DNA from: Bradyrhizobium barranii subsp. barranii
Lineage (GTDB): Bacteria > Pseudomonadota > Alphaproteobacteria > Rhizobiales > Xanthobacteraceae
Direction: 5' to 3'
Length of the DNA: 64,000 nt
NCBI RefSeq assembly: GCF_017565645.3
Contig: NZ_CP086136.1
Coordinates: 1,688,001 to 1,752,000, forward strand
In this document: one piece after another, positions 62,610 through 64,000 of the stretch
How the letters are laid out: every line of letters begins with the position of its first letter
How positions within the stretch are numbered: position 1 is the stretch's first letter
Notes under the pieces: model-generated
Seen by the model: the letters and a program-made list of their open reading frames with translations, nothing else
The model's database searches: none
What the model was told of the DNA's origin: nothing
Made by a program: the position numbers and the translations under genes

Positions 62610-63998
62610 CTACACCGGAATCCGGACACTCGCCCTTAATCCCCCCATCGGGCTGTCGCCGAGGGTGATGTCGCCGCCATGCGAGCGCGCGATGTCGCGG
62701 GCGATGGCTAGCCCCAAGCCCGTGCCGCCTTCGTCCTGGTTGCGGGCGTTGTCGAGACGGAGGAACGGCTTGAACACCTCTTCGCGCAAGTGCGCGGGAA
62801 TGCCGGGGCCGTCGTCCTCGACCGTGACGGTCAAATAACGGTGATCGCGCTGGCCGTTGATGGCGATGCTCTTGCCGTAGCGCGCCGCGTTGGTGACGAG
62901 GTTGGCGAGGCAACGCTTGAACGAGGCCGGCTTCACGGTCACCACGGGCAGGCCGTGGAACGCGACGGTCGCGGTGTGGCCGTGGCGCTCGGCGTCGCTG
63001 CGCAGCTCCTCGAGCGCCTGCGCCATGTCGGTCGGCTGCGACTGCTCGCCGGAATCGCCGCGGGCAAACGCAAGGTAGTCCTCCAGCATCATCGACATCT
63101 CGTCGACGTCCTTGCGCATGCCCTCGAGCTCCGGGTTGTCGCCAATCAGCGCCAGCTCGAGCTTGAACCGGGTCAGGATGGTGCGGAGATCGTGGCTGAC
63201 GCCGGCAAGCATCGCGGTGCGCTGCTCCATCGTGCGCTCGATGCGTGACTTCATCTCGAGGAAGGCGACCGCCGCGCGCCGTACCTCGCGCGCGCCGCGC
63301 GGCCTGAAGTTCGGCGCCTCGCGGCCCTTGCCGAAACTCTCGGCGGCGTCTGCCAGCCGCAGGATCGGCTTGATCTGGTTGCGCAGGAACAGCACGGCGA
63401 CGATCAGGAGGATCGAGGAGGTGCCGACCATCCAGAACAGGAAGATCTCCGAGTTCGAGGCATAGGCGGCGCTGCGCTGCGCGAACACGCGCATTACGGC
63501 ATCGTCGAGCTGGATGCGGATCTCGACGAGGTTGGAGCGGCCGACGGTGTCGATCCAGAACGAGCGTCCGATCTGGCGGCCGAGCTGCACCGACAGCGTC
63601 TGGTCGAGCAGCGAGAAGAACGGCTTTGGCCCCGGCGGCGGCATGTCACCGGCAGGCAGGAAGTCCACCACGAGCCCGAGGCGCTGCTGGGCGATGCGGC
63701 GGATCTCGTTGCGGTCCTTGTCCTGCGGATAGCCCTTGTAGACGTCGATCAGCGCGGCGATGTCCTGCACGACAGCAGCCGACAGGCGGCGCGTCACCGT
63801 GTTCCAGTGCCGCTCCATGAACACGAAGGCGACGACCGATTGCAGGATCACCATCGGCACGATCATGATGAGGAGCGCGCGCGCATAGAGGCCGGTCGGC
63901 ATCCAGCCTTTGAACGCGTTGCCCATCCAGCCATAGGCGGCGGAGACGCGGCCGGCGGCGCTCTTCAACAGCGTCAGGCCGGTATCGATCGTGCTCAT
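62610..63998 (-). CDS. EnvZ-type sensor histidine kinase
   Basis: 462 residues; ATG at 63998 is 2 bp from the window edge, so the expected response-regulator gene would lie just outside. Membrane helices at about 38-60 and 185-205 flank a periplasmic domain; HAMP at 206-258; HisKA with His269 in VSHDLRTILTRF; ATP-binding N box NLVTNAARYGK, G boxes EDDGPGIP and GGTGLGLAIARDIA. The residue after HDLRT is Ile where EnvZ has Pro. OmpB-type osmotic or envelope sensing is likely but the signal is unknown. Confidence 0.91.
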   Translation of the reverse strand: MSTIDTGLTLLKSAAGRVSAAYGWMGNAFKGWMPTGLYARALLIMIVPMVILQSVVAFVFMERHWNTVTRRLSAAVVQDIAALIDVYKGYPQDKDRNEIRRIAQQRLGLVVDFLPAGDMPPPGPKPFFSLLDQTLSVQLGRQIGRSFWIDTVGRSNLVEIRIQLDDAVMRVFAQRSAAYASNSEIFLFWMVGTSSILLIVAVLFLRNQIKPILRLADAAESFGKGREAPNFRPRGAREVRRAAVAFLEMKSRIERTMEQRTAMLAGVSHDLRTILTRFKLELALIGDNPELEGMRKDVDEMSMMLEDYLAFARGDSGEQSQPTDMAQALEELRSDAERHGHTATVAFHGLPVVTVKPASFKRCLANLVTNAARYGKSIAINGQRDHRYLTVTVEDDGPGIPAHLREEVFKPFLRLDNARNQDEGGTGLGLAIARDIARSHGGDITLGDSPMGGLRASVRIPV

Positions 63999-64000
63999 CG

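Noticed and set aside
1..64000. tRNA, rRNA, CRISPR array, riboswitch
   Set aside because: No T-arm-like GGTTCGAATCC cloverleaf, no regularly spaced short repeats, and no riboswitch core that I could recognise by eye; a covariance-model scan would settle the RNA question.

Overview
The window is chromosomal DNA from a high-GC alphaproteobacterium, most likely a Bradyrhizobium or a close relative (Rhodopseudomonas/Nitrobacter group). The inference rests on the gene families present (DUF6101, DUF2093, DUF4170, a 325-residue HisG next to HisZ, a near-identical active-site layout to the Rhodopseudomonas palustris fluoroacetate dehalogenase, a TipF-like degenerate EAL protein) and on the palindromic intergenic repeats typical of that genus. 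Almost all of it is ordinary housekeeping DNA. I found no tRNA, rRNA, CRISPR array, prophage or plasmid origin.

Layout. 1-6.4 kb: start of a ChbG/HpnK-type deacetylase gene coupled to a polyprenyl-phosphate-type glycosyltransferase; hisG-hisZ; a two-gene regulator unit (winged helix + AraC); rsmE. 6.5-14.6 kb: secreted protein-ubiA; DUF6101; then a tightly overlapping + strand run pmbA - CysQ-like phosphatase - DUF4170 - DUF374 acyltransferase - waaA - lpxK that builds lipid A/Kdo. 14.6-23 kb: a looser, partly lower-GC accessory stretch with small secreted or membrane proteins, DUF2093, xseA, hydrolases, and a two-gene unit whose second gene is frameshifted. 23.2-30.8 kb: purD, dehalogenase, tadA, an RluB-type pseudouridine synthase with a huge disordered N-terminus, rsmD, mutL.

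31-40 kb: ribbon-helix-helix protein; a - strand operon for an FAD/iron-sulfur dehydrogenase (Tat-exported small subunit, flavoprotein, VOC protein, monohaem cytochrome c); arfB; and the - strand operon ribF / ileS - lspA - DUF3035-like secreted protein - M16 peptidase pair (40-44 kb upstream). 44.5-52 kb: CheY-like regulator, HAD phosphatase, TipF-like protein, CadC-like/TPR regulator, methyltransferase, YihY membrane protein. 52-58.9 kb: prmB - moaE - moaD - pgsA - uvrC, an outer-membrane barrel, cold-shock protein, rlmJ. 58.98-60.10 kb: a complete IS630-family element inserted exactly in the stop codon of a ribonuclease T2 gene. 60.9-64 kb: three small secreted proteins and an EnvZ-type histidine kinase.

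The least ordinary items are: the frameshifted two-gene unit at 22.1-22.9 kb; a promoter-plus-frameshift at the start of the alpha/beta hydrolase at 20.1 kb; a dienelactone-hydrolase relative whose catalytic nucleophile is Ala; the FAD/Fe-S dehydrogenase operon; and the fact that each of the six long convergent gene junctions is filled by a different or shared palindromic repeat.
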